DNA of 12,406 nucleotides from DATLFA01 sp039934635 (lineage in GTDB: Bacteria > Actinomycetota > Acidimicrobiia > Acidimicrobiales > WLNW01): the NCBI GenBank assembly GCA_039934635.1, contig JBDTLT010000162.1:1-12406 (forward strand). Reading direction: 5' to 3'. The position numbers and the translations under genes were made by a program. The notes beneath the pieces were generated by a model that did not search any database, had not been told where the DNA came from, and saw only the letters and a program-made list of their open reading frames with translations. Each line of letters opens with the position of its first letter. The first letter of the stretch is position 1. Shown here in pieces: positions 6,456 to 12,406 of this stretch.

Positions 6456-7857
6456 GAAGCAACACGCCGGGGCTCAAGATGCCGTCTGGGTCGAAGGCGC
6501 GTTTGATCGAACGATAGAGCGCGATCTCGTCGGCGCTGCGATTGAGGTGCAGCCAACGCCGCTTGGCCCGACCGATGCCGTGCTCGGCGCTGATCGAACC
6601 TCCCCGTTCGGCCACCGTGCGTAAGACGATCTCGTCGATCGCTTCGTCGTCTTCGGCGACGCCGGTGATGTTCACGTGGATGTTGCCGTCACCGGCATGA
6701 CCGAAGAGCCACACCTTCGCCGCCGGTCGGCTCTCGATGACGAGCGCGCTGATGTCGCGCATGAACGCCGCCAGCGAGGAGGGGGGCAGCGTGACATCGA
6801 GCTTGTGCGTTGCACCAGAACCGTCGGACCGGGCGGCCTCGGTGGCGATCGCTTCTGTATGCGCTTCTCGATAGCGCCACAAACGGGCACGCTGGTCGGC
6901 ACTCTCCCCCACCGCGACGTCGTCGACTCGCTCGAGCGACGCGACGGCGTCGGCGAGGCGGGAGACAGCACCGTCGGCGCCGCTCGCTTCGACGAGCAAC
7001 AGTGCGGTGCTGGGTTCCGCGAACGGCGGTGGCCACCCGTTGACCGATCGGACCAACTCCACGCCTTCGGCAACCATCAACTCGATCGCGGACACCTCGT
7101 CGAGGCCATGGCGCAACTGTGCGGCCGCATGCACGGCATCGTCGACCGACGCAAACGCGAGCAGCGCGACCGCAGTGTCCCGCGACGGAGCGACGAGGCG
7201 TAGTCGCGCCGAAGTCACCACCGCGAGCGTGCCCTCGCTGCCGCAAAGGATGCTCGGCAGGTGGTAGCCGGTGTTGTCCTTCAAGAGCCCGCGCTGATCC
7301 CCCACGATCGTGCCCATTGTCGTGGCGGCGAGGACACCGGTCAGCTGGTCGCGCATCGGCCCCCAGCGGATGACGTGAAGACCGCCGGCGTTGGTGGCCG
7401 TCATCCCGCCGATGGTCGCGGAGTCGCGGGCCGCGAGGTCGACCGCAAAACGCCAACCGGATGCTCGGGCTCGTGCTTGCAGATCGGCCAGCGTCGCGCC
7501 CGCGCCCACGTCGACCTGACCCGTGCTCTCGTCGATCGGACCGATGTCGCGCAGGCGGGTCAACGACAATGTCAACGCGCCATCGAAGGCAATCGCCGCG
7601 CCGACGAGGCCCGTGTTGCCACCCTGGGGCACCACCGCGACACCGGCTCGGCGACACGCCGCAAGCGTCGCGGCCACTTCGGCGGCGTCGCCCGGACGGA
7701 TCACCGCGGCGGCGTTGCCGCGGAAGCGGCGCGTCCAGTCGACGAGATACCCGGCCACGACCTCTGGGTCGACGAGCACGTGCGGCTCGCCGACGATCTC
7801 GGCGAGCTCTCGTTGCAGTCGCGGGTCGAGCGTCGGCGCAGCCATCACCGACATCAT
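6448..7857 (-). CDS. FAD-linked 2-hydroxyacid oxidase/dehydrogenase (GlcD / D-lactate / D-2-hydroxyglutarate type)
   Basis: This is a soluble flavoprotein that oxidises a D-2-hydroxyacid to the 2-oxoacid. It has an FAD-binding PCMH half with PQGGNTGLVG (about 73-82 counting from the ATG at 7845), then SATIGGMTATNAGG and KDNTGYHLPSILCGSEGTL. The C-terminal FAD-oxidase half has the metal/substrate motif GHAGDGNIH (382-390), EHGIGRAKR (421-429) and FDPDGILSPG near the end. The family usually has GNPGK there. Length is 465-469 residues, normal for the family. Three in-frame ATGs (7857, 7854, 7845) are close together; GGGG about 9 bases before 7857 slightly favours it. The open frame continues to 8517, but that extension is low-complexity and not part of the protein. 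The exact substrate cannot be read from the sequence. Confidence 0.9.
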   Translation of the reverse strand: MMSVMAAPTLDPRLQRELAEIVGEPHVLVDPEVVAGYLVDWTRRFRGNAAAVIRPGDAAEVAATLAACRRAGVAVVPQGGNTGLVGAAIAFDGALTLSLTRLRDIGPIDESTGQVDVGAGATLADLQARARASGWRFAVDLAARDSATIGGMTATNAGGLHVIRWGPMRDQLTGVLAATTMGTIVGDQRGLLKDNTGYHLPSILCGSEGTLAVVTSARLRLVAPSRDTAVALLAFASVDDAVHAAAQLRHGLDEVSAIELMVAEGVELVRSVNGWPPPFAEPSTALLLVEASGADGAVSRLADAVASLERVDDVAVGESADQRARLWRYREAHTEAIATEAARSDGSGATHKLDVTLPPSSLAAFMRDISALVIESRPAAKVWLFGHAGDGNIHVNITGVAEDDEAIDEIVLRTVAERGGSISAEHGIGRAKRRWLHLNRSADEIALYRSIKRAFDPDGILSPGVLLPD

Positions 7858-7895
7858 GCCGCAGCACCCCGGCCCCGTGGCTACGTCGTTGCCTC

Positions 7896-7968
7896 TGTGC
7901 ACGAGCCTGTCGACAACTGTTCCCAGCATGTGGATCTTGCGGGAATCCTGTCGATAACCGGTGGATTT
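7896..7968 (-). repeat. Cluster of DnaA-box-like 9-mers upstream of the oxidase gene
   Basis: Read on the minus strand, the 9-mers are TCGTGCACA (7896-7904), TTGTCGACA (7908-7916), AGATCCACA (7929-7937) and TTATCGACA (7949-7957), with a weaker AAATCCACC at 7960-7968. The four stronger ones differ from TTATCCACA or TTGTCCACA by one or two bases. All point the same way and start 12, 21, 20 and 11 bases apart, close to whole helical turns. DnaA or another repeat-recognising regulator could bind; no binding is shown by the sequence. Confidence 0.45.
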
Positions 7969-8015
7969 CGCGTTGCCCTCTTGACCTCTCGCCTCGAAGT
8001 CGCTTGAGTGTGACT

Positions 8016-8592
8016 TGTCGAACACGCACGAGTGCGAGCGACGCCGGATGAGAGGGCTCGACGAAGGCGGCAACGCCGGAGACGGGCACAACAACCTGGC
8101 GGAGCGAGCAGGAAGGCACGTTCGGTGACTCGCCAAGCCGAGCTTCAGGTTCGGTGAGGCCAACCAGGCACGAGAGAGACGCACACGAAAGCGTCGATGG
8201 TGGACCAGACGATGGTCGCCGGAGACGAGTGAGTGGACGGATCTCGACTCATCGGAACGAACTGAGCAAAGGGCACACCGACGGATGTGCGCAGAGCGCG
8301 GTGAGCGAAGGTGAGAGGGGCTGCAGCACCGCAGCGGACACTTCGCCGGAAGCGACCAAGGCAGTGTTGTTCCGAACTGACGGGTTCGGGTGGGGAACCT
8401 CAGAGTTGATGCACGCGAAGTCGACGGAACGACGCGGGTAGTTGGCTCAGGATCGGCTGCGAAGCCGGTCTCGTGTGGAGCGATCGACGGATCAATCCGC
8501 CAGAGTGGGACAGTCAAGCCAAAGACTCCGAGCAGTACGCGACGGTTGCCTCAGGGTGGCGTCGGCGGCTGCTCGGGGTCTTCGCTATTTTT
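8016..8592 (+). ncRNA. Candidate structured RNA in a gene-free, purine-rich tract
   Basis: No convincing protein gene lies between the FAD oxidase start (7857) and the AlkA-like stop (8585). The longest plus-strand frame, 8154-8441, gives a 95-residue product without recognisable features. By my count about 64% of plus-strand bases in 8041-8340 are purines. Predicted hairpins include GGCG-GCAA-CGCC (8066-8077), GACGC/GCGTC (8178-8195), GCGC-AGA-GCGC (8289-8299), GCTGC/GCAGC (8320-8335), CTTC-GCCG-GAAG (8341-8352), CCGAAC/GTTCGG (8372-8389), GTCG/CGAC extended by CGC/GCG (8414-8436) and an 8-bp stem with a GCGA tetraloop (8451-8470). A weak TTGACC/17/TTGAGT promoter (7981-8009) and a terminator at 8522-8592 would bracket an RNA. 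The exact ends are guesses, and a decayed gene is the main alternative. Confidence 0.3.
8522..8592. terminator. Strong hairpin plus T-run between the gene-free tract and alkA-like gene
   Basis: AAGACTCCGAGCAG (8522-8535) pairs with CTGCTCGGGGTCTT (8569-8582) over 14 positions. The one non-Watson-Crick position is a G·U in plus-strand RNA but an A·C mismatch in minus-strand RNA. A 5-bp CGACG/CGTCG stem lies inside the loop. On the plus strand ATTTTT follows at 8587-8592. On the minus strand the hairpin begins 2 bases after the AlkA-like stop. It probably serves both directions, with better pairing and T-run for plus-strand transcripts. Confidence 0.62.
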
Positions 8593-9253
8593 GCTGCGTT
8601 TTGCGGACTTTCTTCCCGTCGGCTGCGGGCTTCGGCCGCACTTCGACTGCTCTCCAGCAGTACCAAGCCAGCACCGAACGGTACGGCCGGAACGGGTCGC
8701 CGAGCGGCGCGAGTTGCAGGGCGGTCGGTGTCTCGGCCAACGAGAACGCTCGGCCGAAACCGACGCGTACCCCGAGATCGCCGGTGGGCCACACGTCGAG
8801 GCGGCGCAGAGCGAAGATCATGAACATGTCGGCCGTCCACGGGCCGATACCGCGCACTTGCGTCAGGGCCTCGGTCACCCGCGCGTCGGGGAGCCGGCCG
8901 AGTGTCGACAAATCGAGCGCGCCGGATTGCACCCGCTGCGCGAGATCGACGATCGACGCGGCCTTGGCGGCGGACAGCCCGGCGGCGCGCAACGCTTCGG
9001 GAGCGGTGGCACACACCGCGGCGGGCGTGAACACCGGCCCCACCGCAGCAACCAACCGGCGCCAGATCGTGTTGGCGGCGACGCCGGCGAGTTGCTGCGA
9101 GACGATTGCGTTGGCCAACGTCTCAAAGCGCTGACTGGCCGACGGCTTGGTACCAAGTCGGCACGGCCCGAACGTATCGACGAGCCCGGCGATGACCGGA
9201 TGCACACCGGCGAGATGATGGCTGGCGTCGTGAGGGGTAGCCACCGCGCTCAC
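8585..9253 (-). CDS. AlkA-like DNA-3-methyladenine glycosylase (HhH-GPD)
   Basis: The protein excises alkylated purines such as 3-methyladenine in base excision repair. The 222 residues fit the HhH-GPD fold: LANAIVSQQLAGVAA at about 46-60, the helix-hairpin-helix LTQVRGIGPWTA at 130-141, and the catalytic Asp159 in PTGDLGVR. It lacks the four-Cys iron-sulfur cluster of EndoIII/MutY and the N-terminal AlkA domain of E. coli (282 residues), resembling short AlkA/Mag1-type enzymes. The tail is basic (GKKVRKTQQK). I chose GTG 9253, which overlaps the stop of the zinc-ribbon gene as GTGA; GTG 9244 is an alternative. The coupling suggests co-expression with the zinc-ribbon protein. The stop is followed at once by a strong hairpin. 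Confidence 0.9.
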   Translation of the reverse strand: MSAVATPHDASHHLAGVHPVIAGLVDTFGPCRLGTKPSASQRFETLANAIVSQQLAGVAANTIWRRLVAAVGPVFTPAAVCATAPEALRAAGLSAAKAASIVDLAQRVQSGALDLSTLGRLPDARVTEALTQVRGIGPWTADMFMIFALRRLDVWPTGDLGVRVGFGRAFSLAETPTALQLAPLGDPFRPYRSVLAWYCWRAVEVRPKPAADGKKVRKTQQK

Positions 9254-9459
9254 TCTTTGGATGCGACCGCGTTGGGCGTGACGTTCATCTTGGGGGTGTA
9301 TTCCTCGACTTCGATGTCGCGCGCGGTGCCGGCAATATCGGCCCGCAGTTGCTCTCGACACTTCGTACACGGGCCATAGACACGCTCAGTTACGGCGAGC
9401 GTGCAGCGAGGGCAGGTGAAGTCGAGATCGGCGGTGAGGTCTGCTCCGAGTGCGCTCAT
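9250..9459 (-). CDS. Small zinc-ribbon protein, function unknown
   Basis: The 69-residue protein carries a CPRC (Cys16, Cys19) and a CTKC (Cys31, Cys34) pair, the classic four-cysteine zinc ribbon, followed by an acidic helix region (RDIEVEEYTPKMN). I do not recognise a named family; ribbons of this size often bind nucleic acid or protein partners. ATG 9459 is preferred because the family-like part starts there and a TACCGT −10-like box ends 9 bases upstream; the frame is open to 9735 but that part would cross the divergent promoter region. Its stop overlaps the AlkA-like start (GTGA), so the two are likely co-translated, which hints at, but does not prove, a DNA repair link. Confidence 0.8.
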   Translation of the reverse strand: MSALGADLTADLDFTCPRCTLAVTERVYGPCTKCREQLRADIAGTARDIEVEEYTPKMNVTPNAVASKE

Positions 9460-9468
9460 GGAGTGCGA

Positions 9469-9474
9469 ACGGTA
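9469..9474 (-). promoter_or_regulatory. Candidate −10 box (TACCGT) for the zinc-ribbon/alkA-like pair
   Basis: TACCGT on the minus strand matches TANNNT and ends 9 bases before ATG 9459, implying a leader of at most a few bases. Confidence 0.35.
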
Positions 9475-9503
9475 GCGGCCGCCGCGACCCGCCGGGCGGA
9501 GGG

Positions 9504-9555
9504 TTATCCCCGCAACATCCCCCACACGAGGCACAAGATCCACATGTTGTCCTCT
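9504..9555 (+). repeat. Second DnaA-box-like cluster sharing a 13-base core with the first
   Basis: On the plus strand TTATCCCCG (9504-9512), AGATCCACA (9536-9544) and TTGTCCTCT (9547-9555) occur in the divergent gap between the zinc-ribbon gene and the 95-residue gene. The core CAAGATCCACATG (9534-9546) is identical to the reverse complement of 7927-7939. The order TTATC, core, TTGTC is the same in both clusters; the spacings differ by 12 and 10 bases, about one helical turn each. Confidence 0.4.
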
Positions 9556-9578
9556 AGCCCCACACAGCCTTGCGGCCT

Positions 9579-9617
9579 TACCTTCATCATGAGGGCCCGA
9601 GCGGCTCTCTCCAGAGC
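9579..9617 (+). promoter_or_regulatory. Candidate −10 box and leader hairpin before the 95-residue gene
   Basis: TACCTT (9579-9584) is a TANNNT-type −10 that would start transcription near 9591. The leader then holds a GCTCT-CTCC-AGAGC hairpin (9604-9617), then AAAGGGTGGG (about 9620-9629) as a possible ribosome site for ATG 9637. No good −35 is seen. Confidence 0.3.
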
Positions 9618-9636
9618 GAAAGGGTGGGCAAAACCC

Positions 9637-9924
9637 ATGGCTTGTTACACGTTGGTACGCAAGGACGGTGAGATCGAGGTGATCGAGGGCGCGGACACCT
9701 ACGAGCAAGAGGGTCCGCTCACCACGTTCTTCCAAATGGCGGCCGACCGGCGGGTGATCGACTGCTGGAGCGTGCGGTTGATGAGCATTCGCACGACGGA
9801 GATCGAGTCGATCCGTCGCGAGAACAATTTGACGCTGATTCGCGGCGATGTCGGCGTGGCGTCAGCCGTTCGGGTCGAAGCGGCGCAGCGCGGCGGATTC
9901 GAAATAACGGCCGCCGTCGGGTGA
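9637..9924 (+). CDS. Conserved-looking 95-residue protein of unknown function
   Basis: I do not recognise the family. The protein is small, soluble and without a signal peptide: a strand pattern MACYTLVRKDGEIEVIEG, then a helix-like EGPLTTFFQMAADRR, a strand IDCWSVRLMSIR, and a charged TTEIESIRREN segment. ATG 9637 is chosen over the in-frame ATG at 9589 because the G-rich AAAGGGTGGG lies 8-17 bases upstream and the extra 16 residues are Arg/Ala-rich and look like leader. The last 20 residues (from about residue 76) are read through sequence that also encodes the C-terminus of the glycosyltransferase on the other strand. That stretch may be a late extension after loss of an earlier stop. Confidence 0.65.
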   Translation: MACYTLVRKDGEIEVIEGADTYEQEGPLTTFFQMAADRRVIDCWSVRLMSIRTTEIESIRRENNLTLIRGDVGVASAVRVEAAQRGGFEITAAVG

Positions 9925-11424
9925 GATCAACTGCGCGCTGACCGGGCGCAGTTGGGCGAGGCCTTCGATGAGACGGTCGCACTGCTCTTCGACTACCCGA
10001 TAGGCGCTCGAGTACTCGACCCAGATGCGACCGGTCGCCGGCGCGCGAGCGGCGATGGCCCGGGCGACGGCGGCCGGATCGACGTCACGGTAGCGATCCT
10101 CGTAGTCGACCCAATCGACGAAGCGCGGACTGCTCAAGTCGGGATACGCGAGCGCGACGATGTCGCGGCGCAACTCGCGTTCGAGCGCCGGACCGAGCTG
10201 ATCGGGACAGATCACCACGACGTCGCCCGCAGCGGCGCCCTCGTTGATCGCGGCGGCGATCTGGCCCGCCTGCGTGCGGTCACGCGAATGGATCTCGACG
10301 AAGACGCCCGCGAGGGAGAACAACGCGATCAACGCGACCGCGCCAGTGCGCACCCAGTTGTGCCCGAGGTGCGCGAGGCCCAGACCGACGAGCACGACGA
10401 AGATCGGAAAGAAAACCGCCGCATAGCGACCGGCGAAGGCGCTCTGGGTGACGAACGTGGCACCCGCGCCGACGACGATCGTCGCGGCAAGGACCGCGAA
10501 GGCGTTGGACACCCATGGTTCGGCCGAGCGGCCGAGCACGAGCTGGTTGCGATCGCGGTGCCCGAACACGCCGACGACGAGCAGGAAGGACATCACCAAT
10601 AGCAAAAGGATTGCTTCGGGACCGAGACCGCCGCTGAAGTCGACCAGCGACTCCGACACCACACGCGTCGGTCGCGCCGTCGACGCCCACGGAGTACCCG
10701 TGTGGCGGGTCTGATACCAGAATCCGCCGAGCCAAGGGATGAACAAGAGCCCGCCGGCAACGATCGCGATCGCAGCGCGCAAGTGGCTCCTGCGCTCTCC
10801 GGGAACGAACCACGCGTGGACTCCCAGGAGCCATACGAGTCCGGCGATGAGAAAGATGCACCAGTAGTGCGTGAGCATCAACGCGCCGGATAGAAGCGTG
10901 AGTGGTAACAGTCGCAGGATTGTCGGCTTGGCGATCGCCGCGTCGAGCACCAACCATCCGATCAACACCAGCACGACCACCATCGCATACATGCGGGTTT
11001 CGCTGCTGTAGCGCACGCCGTAGGGCGACACGGCCATGACGAACGCACTCATTGCCGCGAGCTCACGACCGCCGTGGCGCCGCGCAATGACGAAGGTCAG
11101 GCCAAGCGCGATGAACCCCAGTGCCATCGACAGGGAACGTACGGCGAAGTCCGACGAGCCGAAGATGTGCATCCACCCGTTGAGCGCGTAGTAGTAGAGC
11201 GGCGGGTGGCCGTCGTGGCGCAGCGCGTCGGTTATGGATCCGACGGGTTCATGCGCGATGTTGACCGTGAGCGCTTCGTCGAGCCACAACGGGCTCGACG
11301 GAAACAGTCGCGCGACGATGCCGACGAGCGACGCGGCCACGATGATGAGGACTTCGAGCCGCGCCCGAGGCGCTAGCCCGATCTCGTCCGGGCCAAGTTT
11401 TGTGGACGAGCGAGCACGGGGCAC
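9862..11424 (-). CDS. GT39-like (GT-C fold) membrane glycosyltransferase
   Basis: The 520-residue protein is a polytopic glycosyltransferase of the PMT/ArnT type, which uses polyprenyl-phosphate sugars on the outer face of the membrane. Diagnostic are WLDE (Asp49-Glu50) in the first outer loop after the first membrane helix (about 25-42) and HPPLYYYALNGW (73-84). A run of hydrophobic helices reaches about residue 370. The last 150 residues form a soluble, probably extracytoplasmic domain containing DVVVICPDQLGPALERE and GRIWVEYSSAYR. The start is GTG 11424, 26 bases after the stop of the FAD protein, so the two are probably co-transcribed. The acceptor (protein, lipid or polysaccharide) is unknown. 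Its last 63 bases overlap the 95-residue gene tail-to-tail. Confidence 0.87.
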   Translation of the reverse strand: MPRARSSTKLGPDEIGLAPRARLEVLIIVAASLVGIVARLFPSSPLWLDEALTVNIAHEPVGSITDALRHDGHPPLYYYALNGWMHIFGSSDFAVRSLSMALGFIALGLTFVIARRHGGRELAAMSAFVMAVSPYGVRYSSETRMYAMVVVLVLIGWLVLDAAIAKPTILRLLPLTLLSGALMLTHYWCIFLIAGLVWLLGVHAWFVPGERRSHLRAAIAIVAGGLLFIPWLGGFWYQTRHTGTPWASTARPTRVVSESLVDFSGGLGPEAILLLLVMSFLLVVGVFGHRDRNQLVLGRSAEPWVSNAFAVLAATIVVGAGATFVTQSAFAGRYAAVFFPIFVVLVGLGLAHLGHNWVRTGAVALIALFSLAGVFVEIHSRDRTQAGQIAAAINEGAAAGDVVVICPDQLGPALERELRRDIVALAYPDLSSPRFVDWVDYEDRYRDVDPAAVARAIAARAPATGRIWVEYSSAYRVVEEQCDRLIEGLAQLRPVSAQLISPDGGRYFESAALRRFDPNG

Positions 11425-11450
11425 GGTCGATCACGTACCAACGTCGAAGG

Positions 11451-12406
11451 TCATCGCGCCGTCGCGGGATTGTTGACGGGATGGTCGTCGCCGTAGTGAT
11501 GACGCCCGATGACCGGAGCGTCGCGGCCGGTGCCGCGTGTACCACGGCCGGAGTCGTCGTCGCCGGAGGACTCTTCGTGGTATTCCTCTTCGACGTTGAC
11601 GCTCCACACGTCGTGGTGAGTGCCGAGCGCGATGTTCTCGGCGGTGAGCATGGCCGTGTACATCGAGTGATCTTGGTTGTTGTAGCGGTGCATGCCGTTG
11701 CGCCCGACGGGGTGCACATTGGGTGAACAGTCCTGCAACCAGTCGACGATGCGGGCCACATTTGCCTTGTAGTGCTCGTCGTAGAACGGATACGCCTTGG
11801 GCATGCGTACGACATAGCCGGCCTGCACTTTGCCCGGCTCGACCAACCCGAGGATGCCCAGTTCGCGTTTGCCTTGTTCGATCAGATCTTCGTCGGATTT
11901 GTTCCATGTCTCGTCGCCTTCGAAGACGAAGAACTCGAGACCGAGACAGGTGCGGCCTTCTTTGACCATATAGGGCGACCAGGAACCGAAATTCTGGATG
12001 CGCCCGACCTGAACGTCCTTGGAGTGCACGTAGATCCAGTTGTCGGGGAAGCTGTACTCCTCGGGTACGACGAGGGCGACGGTGAGGAAGTCGCGGTAGC
12101 GCAGATCGTCGGCCGCTGCGACCGCGGTCTCGGCCGCCGCGGGGTTCATCGCGTTCAGCAACTGCGAGATCGGCATCGACGAGATGACGTGGTCGCACGG
12201 ATAGTTCTTGCGCATGCCGTCGGCGCTCTCGACGGTGACGGAGACCGCCTTGCCGTTATCGTGATGGATGTCGACGACGCGGCTGTTCATCTCGACTACG
12301 CAGCCCTTGGCCTCGACGAGGTCGCGGCAGCGCTCCCACATCATGCCGGGACCGTGCTTGGGGTACTGGAACTCTTCGATCAGCGACGTGATCGACTTCT
12401 GGTTGC
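11451..12406 (-). CDS. FAD-dependent oxidoreductase, UDP-galactopyranose mutase/amine-oxidase-like, 5' part beyond right edge
   Basis: 317 residues are visible; the N-terminal Rossmann fold with the dinucleotide motif lies outside. The visible part starts with SLIEEFQYPKHGPGMMWERC and CVVEMNSRVVDI, a pattern of flavoproteins of the UDP-galactopyranose mutase/protoporphyrinogen oxidase superfamily that occur in polysaccharide clusters. Further marks are HVISSMPISQLL, IQNFGSWSPYMVKEGRTCLGLEFF, and HRYNNQDHSMYTAMLTAENI near the flavin site. A C-terminal tail (VNVEEEYHEESSGDDDSGRG onward, about 45 residues) is acidic, then Gly/Arg/His-rich and probably disordered. It precedes a GT39-like transferase, which fits a role in envelope glycan synthesis. 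The substrate is not deducible. The apparent ATG at 12344 is internal, not the start. Confidence 0.82.
   Translation of the reverse strand, partial: NQKSITSLIEEFQYPKHGPGMMWERCRDLVEAKGCVVEMNSRVVDIHHDNGKAVSVTVESADGMRKNYPCDHVISSMPISQLLNAMNPAAAETAVAAADDLRYRDFLTVALVVPEEYSFPDNWIYVHSKDVQVGRIQNFGSWSPYMVKEGRTCLGLEFFVFEGDETWNKSDEDLIEQGKRELGILGLVEPGKVQAGYVVRMPKAYPFYDEHYKANVARIVDWLQDCSPNVHPVGRNGMHRYNNQDHSMYTAMLTAENIALGTHHDVWSVNVEEEYHEESSGDDDSGRGTRGTGRDAPVIGRHHYGDDHPVNNPATAR

Noticed and set aside
7896..7968. Replication origin.
   Set aside because: The boxes are imperfect, no AT-rich unwinding segment is seen and no dnaA, dnaN, parA or rep gene is present in the window.
7858..8517. Open-frame extension of the FAD oxidase to 8517 on the minus strand (about 220 extra residues).
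   Set aside because: The extension is rich in Arg/Ser/Pro with no family match, and the oxidase has its normal length from 7857. It covers the gene-free tract only because stop codons are rare in GC-rich DNA.
8016..8592. RNase P RNA, tmRNA, SRP RNA or group II intron.
   Set aside because: The hallmark segments I know (for example GAGGAAAGTCC of RNase P, the tRNA-like CCA end of tmRNA, a domain V hairpin with a nearby reverse transcriptase) are not found.
9250..9735. 161-residue version of the zinc-ribbon protein starting at 9735.
   Set aside because: The extra N-terminal part crosses the divergent regulatory region and the start of the opposite gene and has no ribbon-related features.
12344..12344. 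ATG at 12344 as the start of the FAD-dependent oxidoreductase.
   Set aside because: The frame continues upstream to the window edge with family-typical residues (SLIEEFQYPKHGPG), so this Met is internal.
1..12406. Mobile elements, CRISPR arrays, phage or defence genes.
   Set aside because: No transposase, integrase, direct-repeat array, toxin-antitoxin pair or nuclease system could be identified on either strand.

Overview
The window is a GC-rich bacterial chromosome segment with tightly packed genes. A DUF3151 protein, frequent GTG starts, TANNNT −10 hexamers placed 6-9 bases before start codons, and terminator-like hairpins that mostly lack U-tracts point to Actinomycetota. An Acidimicrobiia-like lineage is my guess and is not proven by the sequence. 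I see no tRNA, rRNA, CRISPR array, insertion sequence, integrase or phage gene. Most genes are ordinary housekeeping functions.

Left part (1-2268, minus strand): an apparent operon of a DUF3151 protein, a MobA-like nucleotidyltransferase, a single-domain rhodanese and ribonuclease D, the last cut by the left edge. The MobA-like gene has no ATG/GTG/TTG at its expected start and probably uses CTG inside the end of the DUF3151 gene. A small two-helix membrane protein with a cysteine-containing tail (2343-2642, plus) is divergent from this operon. It converges on pyruvate kinase (2652-4082, minus), and the two stop codons sit in one perfect hairpin. The pyruvate kinase keeps its catalytic residues but has lost the potassium-site residues.

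Middle part (4184-7857): a 28-base perfect inverted repeat lies between pyruvate kinase and a flavin reductase-like protein. The flavin reductase gene follows a SirB1/transglutaminase-like gene on the minus strand. The SirB1 gene is divergent from a glycerophosphodiester phosphodiesterase over only 42 bases that hold a symmetric element and two back-to-back TAGCGT boxes. The phosphodiesterase converges on an FAD-linked D-2-hydroxyacid oxidase, again with both stop codons inside one perfect hairpin of the same geometry (8-bp stem, 7-base loop).

Gene-free part (7858-8584): a cluster of DnaA-box-like 9-mers upstream of the oxidase, then about 500 bases that are purine-rich on the plus strand, lack convincing protein coding and can fold into many hairpins, two with GNRA tetraloops. 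It ends in a strong hairpin with a T-run on the plus strand, next to the stop of an AlkA-like glycosylase. This is the best candidate in the window for something undescribed: possibly a plus-strand structured RNA.

Right part (8585-12406): an AlkA-like DNA glycosylase coupled by a GTGA overlap to a small zinc-ribbon protein (minus). A divergent region follows that carries a second DnaA-box-like cluster sharing a 13-base core with the first, then a 95-residue protein of unknown function (plus). That protein overlaps tail-to-tail by 63 bases with a GT39-like membrane glycosyltransferase (minus). The glycosyltransferase follows an FAD-dependent, UDP-galactopyranose mutase/amine-oxidase-like protein that runs off the right edge; this last pair suggests cell-envelope polysaccharide work.
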